Positions 8,466 through 18,192 of a stretch of 57,836 nt of DNA are shown piece by piece (the first letter of the stretch is position 1; each line of letters starts with the position of its first letter). Source of the DNA: an uncultured Clostridia bacterium (GTDB lineage Bacteria > Bacillota > Clostridia > Lachnospirales > CAG-274). The notes under the pieces are model-generated. The model ran no database searches. It saw nothing but the letters and a program-made list of their open reading frames with translations, and was not told where the DNA came from. The stretch covers positions 1-57,836 of the forward strand of contig CANPXH010000014.1 of the NCBI GenBank assembly GCA_947585865.1. The letters are read 5' to 3'. A program made the translations under genes and the position numbers.

Positions 8466-9581
8466 TTACAGTTCGTTCTTGCTCATTTTCAAGGCTTGGG
8501 CTACGGTAACATCCATATCGTAATACTTATATTCTCCCAACCTTCCGCCGAAGATAATATTTTCTTCTTTTTCGGCAAGTGCTTTGTATTCCTCATAAAG
8601 CTTATTGTTCTTATCATCGTTCACGGGATAATAGGGCTCATCGCCGGGCTTCCATTCGGAGCTGTATTCTCTGCTTATTACAGTGTTGGGCAGGTCGTTG
8701 CCATTTTCGCCCTTGCCGAATTCAAACCACTTGTGTTCTATTATCCTTGTCCAGGGAGTCTCCCTGTCAGTATAGTTTACGGCGGCATTGCCCTGAAAAT
8801 TGGGCTTATCCAGTACTTCCGTATCAAACCTTACGGAACGGTATTCAAGATAGCCCAGCTTATAGCCAAAATATGCGTCTATCGCACCTGTATAAACTAC
8901 CTTTTCAGCAAGCTTGTCCAATTCTGCTTTATTTTCAAGATAATCCGTATCAAGCCTTACCTCTATTCCTTCAAGCATATTTTCTATCATTTTTGTATAT
9001 CCGCCTATGGGAATGCCCTGATAAAGCGCATTGAAATAATTGTTGTCAAATGTCAGTCTGACAGGAAGACGTTTTATTATAAATGCAGGAAGCTCCTTGC
9101 AGTCACGTCCCCACTGCTTTTCGGTGTAGCCTTTTACAAGCTTTTCGTAAATATCTCTGCCCACAAGAGAAATAGCTTGTTCTTCAAGATTCTGAGGTTC
9201 TCCCTTTATTTCTCTACGCTGTTCATCTATCTTTGTAGATGCTTCTTCGGGAGTTACAACGCCCCACATTTTGTTGAAGGTGTACATATTAAAGGGCATT
9301 GAATAAAGCTCGCCCTTGTAATTTGCCACGGGAGAATTTGTAAATCTGTTGAATTCGGCAAAGCGGTTTACATAATCCCATACTTCCTTGTTGTTGGTAT
9401 GGAAAATATGCGCGCCGTATTTATGTACATTTATGCCTTCTATTTTTTCCGTGTAAATGTTTCCGCCTATATTAGAACGCTTGTCTATGACAAGCACTTT
9501 TTTGCCCGTTTCCTTGGCTTGCTGCGCAAAAACTGCGCCGTATAAGCCTGCGCCTACTATGAGATAGTCGTATTTTTTCAT
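8466..9581 (-). CDS. glf: UDP-galactopyranose mutase
   Basis: This flavoenzyme converts UDP-galactopyranose to UDP-galactofuranose, the donor for galactofuranose residues in glycans. The 371-residue length is normal. The FAD motif VGAGLYGAVFA is at the N-terminus, followed by the family signatures IGGNIYTE and HKYGAHIFHTNN. GRLGEYKYYDMD, with the conserved C-terminal Arg and Tyr, is also present. A GGAGGAG site precedes the ATG. Its place between the activase and the flippase genes implies that the left polysaccharide contains galactofuranose. Confidence 0.95.
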   Translation of the reverse strand: MKKYDYLIVGAGLYGAVFAQQAKETGKKVLVIDKRSNIGGNIYTEKIEGINVHKYGAHIFHTNNKEVWDYVNRFAEFNRFTNSPVANYKGELYSMPFNMYTFNKMWGVVTPEEASTKIDEQRREIKGEPQNLEEQAISLVGRDIYEKLVKGYTEKQWGRDCKELPAFIIKRLPVRLTFDNNYFNALYQGIPIGGYTKMIENMLEGIEVRLDTDYLENKAELDKLAEKVVYTGAIDAYFGYKLGYLEYRSVRFDTEVLDKPNFQGNAAVNYTDRETPWTRIIEHKWFEFGKGENGNDLPNTVISREYSSEWKPGDEPYYPVNDDKNNKLYEEYKALAEKEENIIFGGRLGEYKYYDMDVTVAQALKMSKNEL

Positions 9582-9626
9582 TTTGGTTCTCCTCCATAAA
9601 GAGTAATATTTTTTAATAACCTTATT

Positions 9627-11069
9627 TTAGGCTTTATGTCTATTTAATAATTTTAAAGCGTTTTTAATATTGGATATAAAGAATTCATCTTTGATTATCA
9701 GTAAAGCACTCGTATATACAAACATGCCTATAAATACAATTATGCCCGTACTAAGAACCGATGGCTTAAGTTTGCCTACAAGTATACCCAATACAAGCAT
9801 CATTATAAAGCCTGAGATATAATAATGAATACCTTCTGCCAATATCCTTAATGGCTTCAATTCTTTTCTTACTATTATGATCTGAATTACGGCAATAAGC
9901 GTTTCTGCCGTTACAGAGGCTACAGCTGCTCCAACCGATTTAAAAAAATAAATCAATATCATATTAAGACAAAAATTTGTGACCGCTCCTATAATTACTG
10001 TCAATGTAAATGTATTCTGTCTTTTGGTTGGTATAAGATACTGCATTCCTGTAACATTGTTTATACCAATTGCCAAGATAAGCAGTGATAGAATTTTGAT
10101 CAAAAGCGAAACCTTATCATAGCCCGGACCAAAAAACCAAGGTACAAAATTACCGGATACCATAATCAGTACACAGCAAAGAGGTATACCCAAGAACCAC
10201 ACAAATCTATATCCTCTGTACATGAGATGTTGTATCTCATTAGTCTGTTTTTGGTTGTAATAATATCCTATGCGAGGTATCATTACTGTTCCCAATGCGG
10301 TTACAACAGTCAACACCATCTTTGAAAGCTTTATTGCTTGCTCATAATATCCGTTTTCAAAGGAGCTCTTTGTAATAGCACCGATCATTGTCTTATCTAA
10401 AACAGTGTATATTTGTACTGCAATTGTAGGAATAAATAAAGATAATATAATATTTATATCTTTAAATGGCTTTATTTCATTCTTCTTTATTTTACAAATA
10501 TATTTAGGCAAGTATCCCCATAGTGATATATTGGATAAGAACAAGAAAAAAGCCAAACCGAATACATATAGGAAAATATCGTCTTTTTCTCTTATGAAAA
10601 TAAAGATATAAGTAATATTGAGCAGTTTAAAGAACATATTTCTGGCAACTATTTTGCCAAATTCCTCCAGACCTTGGAAAAACCAAGTTATATCTGCAAA
10701 CACTGCCAACACATTAAATGAAAGTAGTAAATATATAATTTTATTTTGCTGAAAAAGTGAAAATATAAAGTAGATACAAAAAGCAACAAAAGCAGTAATA
10801 AACTCAAAAATTTTAGCATTCCAAAAAACAACACTTCTTTTATACTTAGAATTCTGTACATATGATATTTCTCTTTGTCCGTAAGTGGCTATCCCCATAG
10901 CCGCAAACAGTGTAAAATATGAAACTATAGACTCGGCATAACTTACAGTGCCTATTCCGTCAGCCTCCAGAACTCGTGACAGGTATGGAGTTGTTATAAA
11001 AGGAGTGATTAATAGTAAAATTTGGTAGAGTAAATTATAAATATAATTCTTTTTAATACTTTTTTTCAT
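9627..11069 (-). CDS. Wzx-type polysaccharide flippase of the left operon
   Basis: The 480-residue integral membrane protein has about 12-14 predicted segments and belongs to the MOP/MATE-like polysaccharide transporter family. The N-terminus (ITTPYLSRVLEADGIGTVSYAES) is typical of RfbX/Wzx proteins. It should flip undecaprenyl-diphosphate-linked repeat units across the membrane for polymerisation by the Wzy protein encoded at 14225-15553. The right operon has its own, clearly different flippase, so each operon can export its own repeat unit. Confidence 0.9.
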   Translation of the reverse strand: MKKSIKKNYIYNLLYQILLLITPFITTPYLSRVLEADGIGTVSYAESIVSYFTLFAAMGIATYGQREISYVQNSKYKRSVVFWNAKIFEFITAFVAFCIYFIFSLFQQNKIIYLLLSFNVLAVFADITWFFQGLEEFGKIVARNMFFKLLNITYIFIFIREKDDIFLYVFGLAFFLFLSNISLWGYLPKYICKIKKNEIKPFKDINIILSLFIPTIAVQIYTVLDKTMIGAITKSSFENGYYEQAIKLSKMVLTVVTALGTVMIPRIGYYYNQKQTNEIQHLMYRGYRFVWFLGIPLCCVLIMVSGNFVPWFFGPGYDKVSLLIKILSLLILAIGINNVTGMQYLIPTKRQNTFTLTVIIGAVTNFCLNMILIYFFKSVGAAVASVTAETLIAVIQIIIVRKELKPLRILAEGIHYYISGFIMMLVLGILVGKLKPSVLSTGIIVFIGMFVYTSALLIIKDEFFISNIKNALKLLNRHKA

Positions 11070-11086
11070 ATCATTTTCCTATTTCT

Positions 11087-13117
11087 TTATGCACACTTTT
11101 CATTTTCTATGGCGCGTTGTATGAGAAGATCTTTATATTCTTCCGGCAGGTCGTTGAAATATGAGCTGAATCCCCATACTCTTACTACAAGGTCGGGAAA
11201 CTTTTCGGGATCCTTTTTTGCAGCTATTAATTTAGCACTGTCTACAACATTCATTTGAAGCTGATATAGACCGTTTTTAAAAGCGACCTTAAACAATGTG
11301 ATAAATTTTTGTATGTTTTCTTTTATAACATTAGGTGTCACAAAGAAATCCACAACATTTCCGTTTATTCCCGCACCACTATAATCAATTTGTGTGGCAA
11401 AAGATAAAAGTTCTGTTATCGGCAATGCTTTTCCCGACGATATATGAACAGTAAACGGATCACCCGAATGTCTGCCGTCAAAGGTTGCCTCCGTAACCTT
11501 ACCCTCGTTAATGTACTGCGGTGAACTCAAACCAAACTTAAACCTACCGCCAAGATTTGTAGTGTAATTTTCAAAAATATCTTTTGTCATCGCAACGATT
11601 TTGTTAGTCAGTTTCACTATTATTGGTTCATCTGAACCATAACGGGGTGATATATTGCTCATTTCATCCAATAACTTCTGTTGTCCGTAAAAATTTTCTT
11701 TTCTGAAGTTATTTAATTGAGTGAGTGTATATTCTTTTTCAACAAAAACATATTTGTTAATATTCATAAACGAATCAATAACAGAAGCTAAACCTATAGA
11801 TGTAACACCAATATTTTTATATTCAGCTCCTCCACGAACTATATCTTTTCCGTTTTGTATAGCAGAATTTGATAATAAAGAAAGTAAGGGATCTTCTTCA
11901 AAAATCATTTGAGAAAGTCTTAATAATACTTCATCCAAGTATTTTTCAAGATAATTTTTATATGTTGTTGTCAAATCCTCTAATGTTGTTATGTTGTTCA
12001 AATCTATGTCATTCAGCATATTCACAAAAGGTTTTGCAAAATTGATCGACATGATATTGTTTTGATCACAACTCTCGCCGGCTATCAAAGGCTCCCAACA
12101 TGCAGAGGTAACATAATTATATGCATCCTCCGGTTTATAGCCAAAACTGATAAGCGCCGGAATAACAGCATCGTCATTAGACAAAAACGGTGCACCGATA
12201 CCTGTTGAAATACAATTCAGTGCCAATTCCAACAAGTCATCGGGCATATTACTGCTGCACCTTAAAAGCACCTTAGGATCAGGCAGCTTTAATTTCATGG
12301 AAACATTGATAAATTTATATGTCAAATCATTGCATTGATATTTTTTATCCTCATCTGTTCCGCCAAGAATGATTATTTGTCCTGTATCCCCTAAAAGCAT
12401 AGTGCTTTTAAACCAACAATTTTCATGCAAAACATTGAAAAAATCGCATAACATATTTTCAACATCATTATCCGTTATTTTTTTATTTTTTATATCGTTT
12501 ATATATAAATCATATAATATATGATCTAAACGTCCAAAACCATTATGCTTATGACCTGTTTGCCATAAAAACTGATTGAAGAAAAGTATTCTTTGCAGTC
12601 CCTCAAAAAATGACTTTGCAGGTCGTTCAAATATTGAAGCTATAGCATTAAGCTGAGCACCATATTGTGATGCGATTTCTTTGTTTTCTTTACAGCGATC
12701 AATATAGCTATGTAATGCGTTTATTATCATTGTTTCGTCTCGTATAAATTTGTTATTGCTGCATAAGTTTAATTTATCTTTTATTTCTTTAAAAGAGTGA
12801 TTTACTATCAAATTGTAATCAACAGAATAATTATCCAATATCTGGTATTTGCGTTCTATTGTTTTGAAACAGTCAATGGAATAGAAAAAAGTTTTATTTT
12901 TCGATGGAACTATATCTAACTTGTTAATTACTTTTACTATTTGTTCTGCTTTATTATTGCATGGCTTTTGAATATATATTTTAAAAAAATTTTTATAAAG
13001 AAATTTCAATTTTCCTATATCATAAGAATTGACATAATATTTGTATAGTTGCCTTGCATAAATCACATTTTTTAAACCTGGAGTACACTTAAATACTCTT
13101 TTTAAAACTTTTTTCAT
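11087..13117 (-). CDS. Glycyl-radical enzyme of eliminase type, substrate unknown
   Basis: The 676-residue protein belongs to the pyruvate formate-lyase superfamily. The thiyl-radical cysteine is C340 in TSACWEPLIAG. The Glu two residues later (C-W-E-P) matches the C-V-E-P eliminase motif of diol dehydratase and choline lyase, not the Cys-Cys pair of pyruvate formate-lyase. The glycyl-radical loop is RVWGFSSYF with G649 as the radical site. It is shorter at the N-terminus than most eliminases, which run to about 780-850 residues. The activase is encoded at 7598-8452. Its location inside a polysaccharide operon next to a flippase and a glycosyltransferase is unusual. It may modify a small precursor of the glycan. 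No substrate can be assigned from sequence alone. Confidence 0.88.
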   Translation of the reverse strand: MKKVLKRVFKCTPGLKNVIYARQLYKYYVNSYDIGKLKFLYKNFFKIYIQKPCNNKAEQIVKVINKLDIVPSKNKTFFYSIDCFKTIERKYQILDNYSVDYNLIVNHSFKEIKDKLNLCSNNKFIRDETMIINALHSYIDRCKENKEIASQYGAQLNAIASIFERPAKSFFEGLQRILFFNQFLWQTGHKHNGFGRLDHILYDLYINDIKNKKITDNDVENMLCDFFNVLHENCWFKSTMLLGDTGQIIILGGTDEDKKYQCNDLTYKFINVSMKLKLPDPKVLLRCSSNMPDDLLELALNCISTGIGAPFLSNDDAVIPALISFGYKPEDAYNYVTSACWEPLIAGESCDQNNIMSINFAKPFVNMLNDIDLNNITTLEDLTTTYKNYLEKYLDEVLLRLSQMIFEEDPLLSLLSNSAIQNGKDIVRGGAEYKNIGVTSIGLASVIDSFMNINKYVFVEKEYTLTQLNNFRKENFYGQQKLLDEMSNISPRYGSDEPIIVKLTNKIVAMTKDIFENYTTNLGGRFKFGLSSPQYINEGKVTEATFDGRHSGDPFTVHISSGKALPITELLSFATQIDYSGAGINGNVVDFFVTPNVIKENIQKFITLFKVAFKNGLYQLQMNVVDSAKLIAAKKDPEKFPDLVVRVWGFSSYFNDLPEEYKDLLIQRAIENEKCA

Positions 13118-13129
13118 AATATATTTCCC

Positions 13130-14065
13130 CTAAAATCTGTCTTTATGAATATGAAAATATTCCTCCATAGCTTTGTTTTGTTTACCAAAAGATAAATGTC
13201 CTACTACAATATTTTCACTTACAAGCAATGGTCTTGATTTAATGCAGCAATATGTACATATATCTACTTCATCACATCCCATGCCAACACCGGAATATAC
13301 TGTAAAATAATTCATTTCTTCCCATAGACTTCTTTCAAACATTATGGCACCAATGGAAAAACGTATTGGACAAGCGCGTTCCTCTTGGGCATTCTGTTGG
13401 AATTGTCTATTCATCTCATCTATGTCAGGTACAAAACCTCCATCACCCCAAAAAAATTTTGCAACTTCGGGGTTTGATTCTATTTGTCTGTCAGAGCCGG
13501 CAGCATATACAGGCTTCTCAAACATAGCACTGTATTTGTCCGTTAAATTGTATTTACTCAAAATTCTCATGTGACCATAGCCGTTTATGGGTATAAGCGG
13601 TGCAATTACACCGGTATTATACCGAGCCTTGCTATGTTCATATGCCTTTATCATATTTTCAAAATAATTTTCCGTAATAAATATATCTTCATCAAGCTTG
13701 AATATATATTTTGCGTTTGGATGTAAATTTATAGCAATATTTTGCACAAGCGATACGTTGTTTTTCTTTGTGCTTAAATAAGACCAATTGTTTTTCTCAC
13801 ACAAATCCGCCAGAGTATCCGAATATTTGCCCGAGCTTACTATACATACATCTATATCTTTAGGAGTATATTTTATGATGCGTCCAAACACCTTCGGATA
13901 TAAAAACTCTTTGTATCCGGCAAGAATGATACATAATTTATCACTTCCCTTTTGCCTGTCTATAAATGTCTTTTTGCATTTGAAGGGATCTCTTTCGTTT
14001 AATACAAATCTGTGATATAATTTTTTTAAAAATTTTATTTTGCTTAGATGTTTTTTGACCGGCAT
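13130..14065 (-). CDS. Family 2-like (GT-A) glycosyltransferase
   Basis: The 311-residue protein has a GT-A type fold signature. KYIFKLDEDIF carries the metal-binding D-x-D, and the later GAIMFERSLWEEM and GMGCDEVDIC resemble the acceptor side of GT2-like enzymes. The start at 14065 is chosen over an upstream in-frame start because CAGGAG lies 8 bases before it. The gene ends 12 bases before the glycyl-radical enzyme gene. Acceptor and sugar are unknown. Confidence 0.75.
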   Translation of the reverse strand: MPVKKHLSKIKFLKKLYHRFVLNERDPFKCKKTFIDRQKGSDKLCIILAGYKEFLYPKVFGRIIKYTPKDIDVCIVSSGKYSDTLADLCEKNNWSYLSTKKNNVSLVQNIAINLHPNAKYIFKLDEDIFITENYFENMIKAYEHSKARYNTGVIAPLIPINGYGHMRILSKYNLTDKYSAMFEKPVYAAGSDRQIESNPEVAKFFWGDGGFVPDIDEMNRQFQQNAQEERACPIRFSIGAIMFERSLWEEMNYFTVYSGVGMGCDEVDICTYCCIKSRPLLVSENIVVGHLSFGKQNKAMEEYFHIHKDRF

Positions 14066-14224
14066 TGTATTTCTCCTGTTGTAAAAAATTTTATATATAA
14101 ATTCTCCCCCATTGGAGCATATTATTAATTTAGCTTTTATCAATGACAAACAAATATATAAACTTTATAAGAATTATGTTCATTATGAAGTTTAATTTCA
14201 TTGATCTTTGTTTCATAGGATAAA

Positions 14225-15553
14225 TCATTTTCTCACAATATTCTTTTTTCCGATACTATATATTGTGAATGAATAAAAAAAGGCTAGTAGGAGTATCATA
14301 AGAAATTCAAACTGTATAATTGCAGCAACAAACTCTATTATAATAACAGTTGTAAATGCTGCTATCCCAGGTTTGTTTTGTTTTATTGCATTGTATATAC
14401 ATGTTATAGCGGGTAAAGCATATACAGACAACAAAAGTATACCTCCTTCTACTAAAACAACAAAAAGTGAATTACTGAAGCCAAGATTGTCTCGTCTAAA
14501 TGAACTCATATAATATTTGACAGAATCAAAATTATTAAAGCCATTGCCCCATATAGGAGAATGCATCCACGCTCTAAATCCTGCAGCGTAATCATCAGAT
14601 CTAGTTTTCCATGACATGGATGTAGATTTATTTAAAAATATTATATGTGCAAGATAAAATGCTACAACAGCAATAACGATAGTAAAAGCATATTTTAAAA
14701 GTCTTATCTGGCGATTTCTGGGATTATTTATTAGTATTAATAAAAATATCATTAAAATAAGCATTATATATCCTGTAGTAGTTAATGTAGTCAACAAAGT
14801 TAATATAAGAATTAATGATTTGGGATGAAATAATCTATTAAAGCCATGTAAATATTTATAATTTTTGTTATAATCCCCATAATATTTTAAATCATCCGAA
14901 AGAAACAACTCCAATGCTATTGCTATAACAAGACATGAACTGTACATGGGACCCTCTAAAAACATACCAATATTTCTTACCATATTTATTCCCATAAATG
15001 TTGCATATTGTCTTTCGAAGTATAAGTTATAGTAGCTTAAATAATTGTGTGGACCTCCCCAATTTGCATAAAAATTTCCTGTAGGTTGAATAAGGTGAAA
15101 TAAAGAACCAAAAAGCCAAAAATATAACGATATAAATGCAATAACACACATGATATTACTATATTTTTTTAATAGATTAATAATTTTGTGTTCGGAAAAA
15201 TACAATGTAAATGTAAGTGACAATGCAGGCAAAATAATGAGAAATTTAGCCATAAATTGTTTTAAACCATTACCTATGCCGCCCATAATGATATAAAGTA
15301 ACATTATGGCATAATACGGTAAAAAAATTAATATCCATTTGTTAAATAATACATATTTTATCTTTACTTTAGATAATTCTGAAATAAAAAGAACCACAAA
15401 AAAAAGGGCTATAATTTCATTTAGATAATAATTGTTATATATTGCTGCGACAAATGGTGTTCTGAAACTTAATATAACAAACAAAATAAATATATATTCG
15501 ATTAAGCCATAAAAAGCGGTTTCAGCACTAACTTTATGATAAACTATCTTCAT
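14225..15553 (-). CDS. O-antigen polymerase-like membrane protein (Wzy) of the left operon
   Basis: The 442-residue protein has about 11-12 hydrophobic segments and a large periplasmic-type loop containing RAWMHSPIWGNGFNNFD. This matches the conserved R-x(n)-P-x-x-G-x-G pattern of the O-antigen ligase/polymerase superfamily. It should polymerise the repeat units delivered by the flippase at 9627-11069. TAGGAG precedes the ATG. Wzy proteins diverge strongly, so the assignment rests on topology, the loop motif and context. Confidence 0.82.
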   Translation of the reverse strand: MKIVYHKVSAETAFYGLIEYIFILFVILSFRTPFVAAIYNNYYLNEIIALFFVVLFISELSKVKIKYVLFNKWILIFLPYYAIMLLYIIMGGIGNGLKQFMAKFLIILPALSLTFTLYFSEHKIINLLKKYSNIMCVIAFISLYFWLFGSLFHLIQPTGNFYANWGGPHNYLSYYNLYFERQYATFMGINMVRNIGMFLEGPMYSSCLVIAIALELFLSDDLKYYGDYNKNYKYLHGFNRLFHPKSLILILTLLTTLTTTGYIMLILMIFLLILINNPRNRQIRLLKYAFTIVIAVVAFYLAHIIFLNKSTSMSWKTRSDDYAAGFRAWMHSPIWGNGFNNFDSVKYYMSSFRRDNLGFSNSLFVVLVEGGILLLSVYALPAITCIYNAIKQNKPGIAAFTTVIIIEFVAAIIQFEFLMILLLAFFYSFTIYSIGKKNIVRK

Positions 15554-16008
15554 AAAAATATGCTCCTATAAATAAAATCCGTTATGTGTGAGTTGTGAAA
15601 GTACTAATTGTATTACAAAGTTATTTCAACAATCTCTCTTCATTTTTAAAATTATTATCAATAAATTTTTTACCTATAAAATAGGTACCAATCTCATCAA
15701 TGAGTAGGCAAAGCTTTAGATAAATATAGCCTTGTAAAAATTCCCATTAACATTTAATATATTTTTTTAATCTGAGTATCTTTAAAAATTATAGAAAGCA
15801 AACATCTAAAATTGCATAGTTATAAATATATAATATAAAAATAAATATTTTATCTATATATGCTTTTTACAACTACAGCCCTTAATAAATGTTTACTCAT
15901 ATATATAATATACAATTAAAGTTTTCTTTTTTATATAGCATTTCATGTGATTTGACATTTTGAAAATTATATGTAATTGATATTAATAATTAATATTATT
16001 TTAAGATA
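15554..16008. other. AT-rich intergenic stretch with a probable gene remnant
   Basis: These 455 bases contain no intact gene. On the minus strand, 15621-15740 is open for 39 codons ending in TAA and reads like a protein C-terminus (GYIYLKLCLLIDEIG, then GKKFIDNN). Just upstream in the same frame is ILRLKKYIKC, separated by a stop codon. This looks like the decayed end of a glycosyltransferase or similar gene, but the family is not identifiable. The rest is very AT-rich and shows no clear promoter or terminator. Confidence 0.4.
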
Positions 16009-16806
16009 TTATGCATCTATCATTCTGCTTTTTTGATTAAACTTTAACAATTTGATCATAGCCCAAACTTTTGTATATCTTAATATATATTTTAAATTAA
16101 ACTTTTCATCGGTGTTAATAACTTTCATACTTTTGCATTTAATGTGATTTGCGTTAAGCCACACATCCAATAATCGTTCGGATATATACCCATAAATACG
16201 TTTTTGTTGAGGTGTATAGCCATCTAAATCGGTTATTTTTTCAACATAATCCAAAATATTAAACAACCATTTACAGTAATTATTTAATATATCTTTTCGA
16301 GTAATAATCATATTGCATGGTCTGAACCCTGCGCTGTGTTCAAAATATTTTTCATAATAAGTCAAATATTCCGGACTTATTTTCTTTATTGCTTCTTTTA
16401 CATGTTCAAGATCTTTTTTATATCCACCCTTGAGATAGTGAGAATAAGCGCCCATTGCTATAATAGTTCTATTTCCTACTATTGCATCATATCTATTTAG
16501 TATTTTGTCTATATCCTTTTCTTTTAAAAAATAGCGTGATGAATTACTGATTAAAGCCTTTGTAAAATAGCGCCTGTAATGAACAAGTCCTACAACATCA
16601 GAAGTATCGTTTTTCCAAATCCAATATAGTGCCGTAAGTTCACAGTAATTTGCATTTTTTTCAGATATATTTAACCCCGTATTGTCTCTGCAAATATTTT
16701 CTTTTGCATTTTTTGCGTATTCTCCAACGCCAATTACTTTATAACATTTGTCAAGTTTATAATTTTCTAGAGGAACTTCTTTGTGTGTTACAATATAAAT
16801 AGTCAT
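16009..16806 (-). CDS. DUF4422 family glycosyltransferase-like protein
   Basis: The 265-residue protein matches DUF4422, a family found almost only in capsule and exopolysaccharide loci and regarded as a glycosyltransferase. The hallmark is ELTALYWIWKN followed by VGLVHYRRYFTK. The N-terminus, IYIVTHKEV, is also typical. No membrane segment is present. It probably adds one sugar of the repeat unit; donor and acceptor cannot be read from the sequence. Confidence 0.85.
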   Translation of the reverse strand: MTIYIVTHKEVPLENYKLDKCYKVIGVGEYAKNAKENICRDNTGLNISEKNANYCELTALYWIWKNDTSDVVGLVHYRRYFTKALISNSSRYFLKEKDIDKILNRYDAIVGNRTIIAMGAYSHYLKGGYKKDLEHVKEAIKKISPEYLTYYEKYFEHSAGFRPCNMIITRKDILNNYCKWLFNILDYVEKITDLDGYTPQQKRIYGYISERLLDVWLNANHIKCKSMKVINTDEKFNLKYILRYTKVWAMIKLLKFNQKSRMIDA

Positions 16807-16944
16807 ACCTTACCTCATCATTTATCTTAGACAAAATATAAATAAATTATATTTTGTTAATATTAATTTTTCGACACTCTCTGACTTTGTTAAAATTTTT
16901 TGTAGTCTCTGCTATTAAAAACATAAACCTTCAAGAATTATAAC

Positions 16945-18159
16945 TTATTTAGTGTCATTGAATAATACATCTCTATAAACATTAAGTAAATTTTTTATAT
17001 AATTTTGAGTTGAGAATTTATTTTCATTAAATTCGTTATAAATCTTGTTATTCCAATATTCTACCGTTTCATTATTTTTAAACGCCAGTATTTTTTCTTT
17101 GAGTGATTCAAAATTATTTGTATTAAACAATAATTCTTTACTAATAAAATCTTTCCCTGCACAACAGTCAGATACAATACATGGTATTCCGAACGCTTGT
17201 ACTTCAGAAATAGTAAGCGGTGAACATTCATACCACAATGAAGGAAATACAAGACATCTCGCATTTAAAATATACTTTCGCATGTTTATGTAATCTAACC
17301 AGCCTGTAAATTCTATATCTTTATATTTTTCTTTTAACTCTGGCAACAAATAACCATCACCTATAACTACAGCTTTTACTTTTAGAGAAGAGATAACTTC
17401 GCAAAATAAACAAACACCTTTTTCTTTAGTAAGTCTGCCTATATATAAATAAATTTCATTATTTGGAGCATCAGTTTTTAATCTATTTTTTATTTCTATT
17501 GGATTGTTTACTCTGTAACGCTTGTTTGGATTAATATACTTAGTCAAAATATTTTCACTGAAATCTGAAATAAAAATGTAACTTATGTTTTTTCTCTTTT
17601 TTATTGAGTTGTTTAGTATGAACTGCCGAAATACTCTCCAAATTTTATGTAAATATTTTCTGCTGTCACAATTACATAGTATGCACTTTAAAGATAATGG
17701 AGTTAATTTACAAATATGATTTTTTTTATAATTATAAAACCCCCCATTGGGACATGCAAGAAAATAATCATGTATTGTAATGACAACTTTAAAACCTAAA
17801 TTTTCAGCAGTTTTAAATATTGAACTTGATATTGCATTTGACCATGAATGCACATGAATTATAGTCTCATTGGGATTTTTTGTTTGCAAAAGTTTTTTGA
17901 ATTCACACCGTGCCTTTTCATTCCATAATCCCTGAAGTATTGCTTTAAATCGATTTGGGTTGTTAAGTATATCATATTGATTAAGGCATATTACTTTAAC
18001 ATTTTTAGACAACAAATCTTCAAAGTTATCACCAACAGCACAAAACAAGATACTCTCTTTTACTATATTTGCAAGGGCGACAGCACTTTCGATAGCAACC
18101 TTGGCACTTCCGCCATTAACTTGACCATAATCACTTACTGTTATGACTGTTCTAATCAT
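16945..18159 (-). CDS. Family 4 (GT-B) glycosyltransferase
   Basis: The 404-residue protein has a GT-B layout: an N-terminal Rossmann half with GGSAKVAIESA and IHVHSWSN, a middle cysteine-rich stretch (CILCNCDSR), and a C-terminal half with YIGRLTKEKG and the donor-binding WYECSPLTISEVQAFG region (E-x7-E type). It is retaining and cytoplasmic. Its position in the middle of the left operon implies a repeat-unit transferase. Confidence 0.85.
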   Translation of the reverse strand: MIRTVITVSDYGQVNGGSAKVAIESAVALANIVKESILFCAVGDNFEDLLSKNVKVICLNQYDILNNPNRFKAILQGLWNEKARCEFKKLLQTKNPNETIIHVHSWSNAISSSIFKTAENLGFKVVITIHDYFLACPNGGFYNYKKNHICKLTPLSLKCILCNCDSRKYLHKIWRVFRQFILNNSIKKRKNISYIFISDFSENILTKYINPNKRYRVNNPIEIKNRLKTDAPNNEIYLYIGRLTKEKGVCLFCEVISSLKVKAVVIGDGYLLPELKEKYKDIEFTGWLDYINMRKYILNARCLVFPSLWYECSPLTISEVQAFGIPCIVSDCCAGKDFISKELLFNTNNFESLKEKILAFKNNETVEYWNNKIYNEFNENKFSTQNYIKNLLNVYRDVLFNDTK

Positions 18160-18192
18160 AGTAACATTTATCCTCTCTTTTTTTTAAATTGC

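Noticed and set aside
8496..9302. Long open frame on the plus strand opposite glf
   Set aside because: It is a shadow of the strongly supported glf gene on the minus strand, has no recognisable motifs and no ribosome-binding site.
11087..13117. Housekeeping pyruvate formate-lyase
   Set aside because: It lacks the Cys-Cys pair, has a Cys-x-Glu pair instead, is shorter, and lies inside a polysaccharide operon.
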